From positions 1 through 6,109 of the forward strand of contig DASSPT010000037.1 in NCBI GenBank assembly GCA_035699465.1: DNA of 6,109 nt. Direction: 5' to 3'. A program made the translations under genes and the position numbers. Below are positions 5,560-6,109 of the stretch, piece by piece. Positions within the stretch are counted from its first letter, which is position 1; every line of letters begins with the position of its first letter. The notes under the pieces were generated by a model that saw only the letters and a list, made by a program, of their open reading frames with translations, ran no database searches and had not been told where the DNA came from. The DNA comes from JAICNR01 sp035699465 (GTDB taxonomy: Bacteria > Gemmatimonadota > Gemmatimonadetes > JACCXV01 > JAHWKZ01).

Positions 5560-6109
5560 TCGTCCACCTGCTCGACGGCACGTACGAGTTGTTCCGGCAC
5601 TTCTACGGAGCGCGCCGATGGAACAAGGGGAAGGACGCGCCACTCGGCGCGGTGCGCGGCGTGCTGGGCACTGTCCTGGGGATGCTAGAAGACGGCGCCA
5701 CGCATCTCGGCGTGGCGACGGATCACGTGATCGAGTCGTTCCGGAACACGCTGTGGCCGGGATACAAGACCGGCGCGGGGATCGAGCGCGCGCTGCGCGC
5801 CCAATTCACCCCGCTCGAGCAAGCGCTCGGGGCGATGGGAGTCGCGGTCTGGGCGATGGTCGAGCTCGAGGCGGACGACGGGCTCGCGTCGGCGGCCGCG
5901 ATCGCGGCACGCGATCCGCGCGTCGAGATGGTCTGCATCTGGACGCCCGACAAGGATCTCGCCCAGTGCGTGGCCGGCGAGAGAGTGGTGCAGATGGACC
6001 GGCGCGGGAACGCGATTCTCGACGAGGCGGCGGTGCGCACGAAGTACGGCGTTCCGCCCGCGCGGATCCCGGACTTCCTCGCGCTCGTCGGGGACGCCGC
6101 GGACGGCTA
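5556..6109 (+). CDS. 5'-3' exonuclease, FEN/PolI N-domain family (partial, 3' end outside window)
   Basis: The visible 184 residues match the PIN-like domain of 5'-3' exonucleases, which trim 5' ends or flaps of DNA using two metal ions. Metal-binding acidic positions are all in place: D7 (HLLDGTYELFR), D56 (GVATDHVIESFRNTLWPGYKTG region), E105/D107/D108 (ELEADDGLA), D132 and D134 (TPDKDLAQCV), and D180/D183 (LALVGDAADG). KYGVPPARIPDFLALVGD (163-180) leads into the expected helix-hairpin-helix DNA-binding region, which lies past the window. The start (HLLDGTYELFR, with no long N-terminal extension) and the VATDHVIESFR motif suggest a stand-alone exonuclease of about 290 residues rather than a full DNA polymerase I, but the missing end leaves this open. 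The GTG at 5556 overlaps the protease stop (GTGA). It places catalytic D7 at the usual distance from the N-terminus. The protein is cytoplasmic, unlike its upstream neighbour. Confidence 0.93.
   Translation, partial: MIVHLLDGTYELFRHFYGARRWNKGKDAPLGAVRGVLGTVLGMLEDGATHLGVATDHVIESFRNTLWPGYKTGAGIERALRAQFTPLEQALGAMGVAVWAMVELEADDGLASAAAIAARDPRVEMVCIWTPDKDLAQCVAGERVVQMDRRGNAILDEAAVRTKYGVPPARIPDFLALVGDAADG

Noticed and set aside
4747..5643. 298-codon minus-strand open frame opposite the protease
   Set aside because: It is Arg-rich and low in complexity, while the plus strand has a signal peptide and a complete catalytic triad.

Overview
This window is GC-rich bacterial DNA, probably from an uncultured lineage. 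The sequence does not fix the taxon. The Ser/Thr-rich exported protein, the large membrane glycosyltransferase-like protein and the stand-alone 5'-3' exonuclease would fit a deltaproteobacterial-type or candidate-phylum genome, but this is a weak guess. There are two divergent blocks, with a promoter-bearing gap around 4333-4424.

Left block, minus strand, read from 4332 down to 1. It starts with a small exported protein whose mature part is almost only Thr and Ser, built on a 21-bp (7-residue) tandem repeat. A GC-rich hairpin and a 16-bp perfect palindrome follow. Next comes a very large multi-membrane protein with the hallmarks of PF10131/YfhO-type GT-C-like membrane proteins, ending in a TPR-like tail. 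Its stop overlaps, in a GTGA junction, the start of a family 2 (GT-A, polyprenyl-phosphate-sugar synthase-like) glycosyltransferase that runs off the left edge. A cytoplasmic lipid-sugar donor synthase next to a membrane sugar transferase is a known pairing. The Ser/Thr-rich exported protein at the head of the block is a natural candidate acceptor, but this is inference. The start codon of the large protein is a real problem: no ATG, GTG or TTG in its frame lies between the overlapping small gene and the end of its apparent signal peptide.

Right block, plus strand, 4425 to the window end. First is a short remnant of a SnoaL/DUF4440-type domain that has lost its N-terminal half and its conserved C-terminus. 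Its tail overlaps the start of a secreted chymotrypsin-fold serine protease with an apparently complete His-Asp-Ser triad but without the Asp that gives trypsin specificity. The protease stop overlaps, again by GTGA, the GTG start of a 5'-3' exonuclease (FEN/Pol I N-domain family) that runs off the right edge.

No rRNA, tRNA, CRISPR array or insertion sequence was seen. The points most worth a second look are the possible glycosylation cluster with a mucin-like substrate, the missing start of the large membrane protein, the TPR fusion, and the DUF4440 remnant at the protease start.
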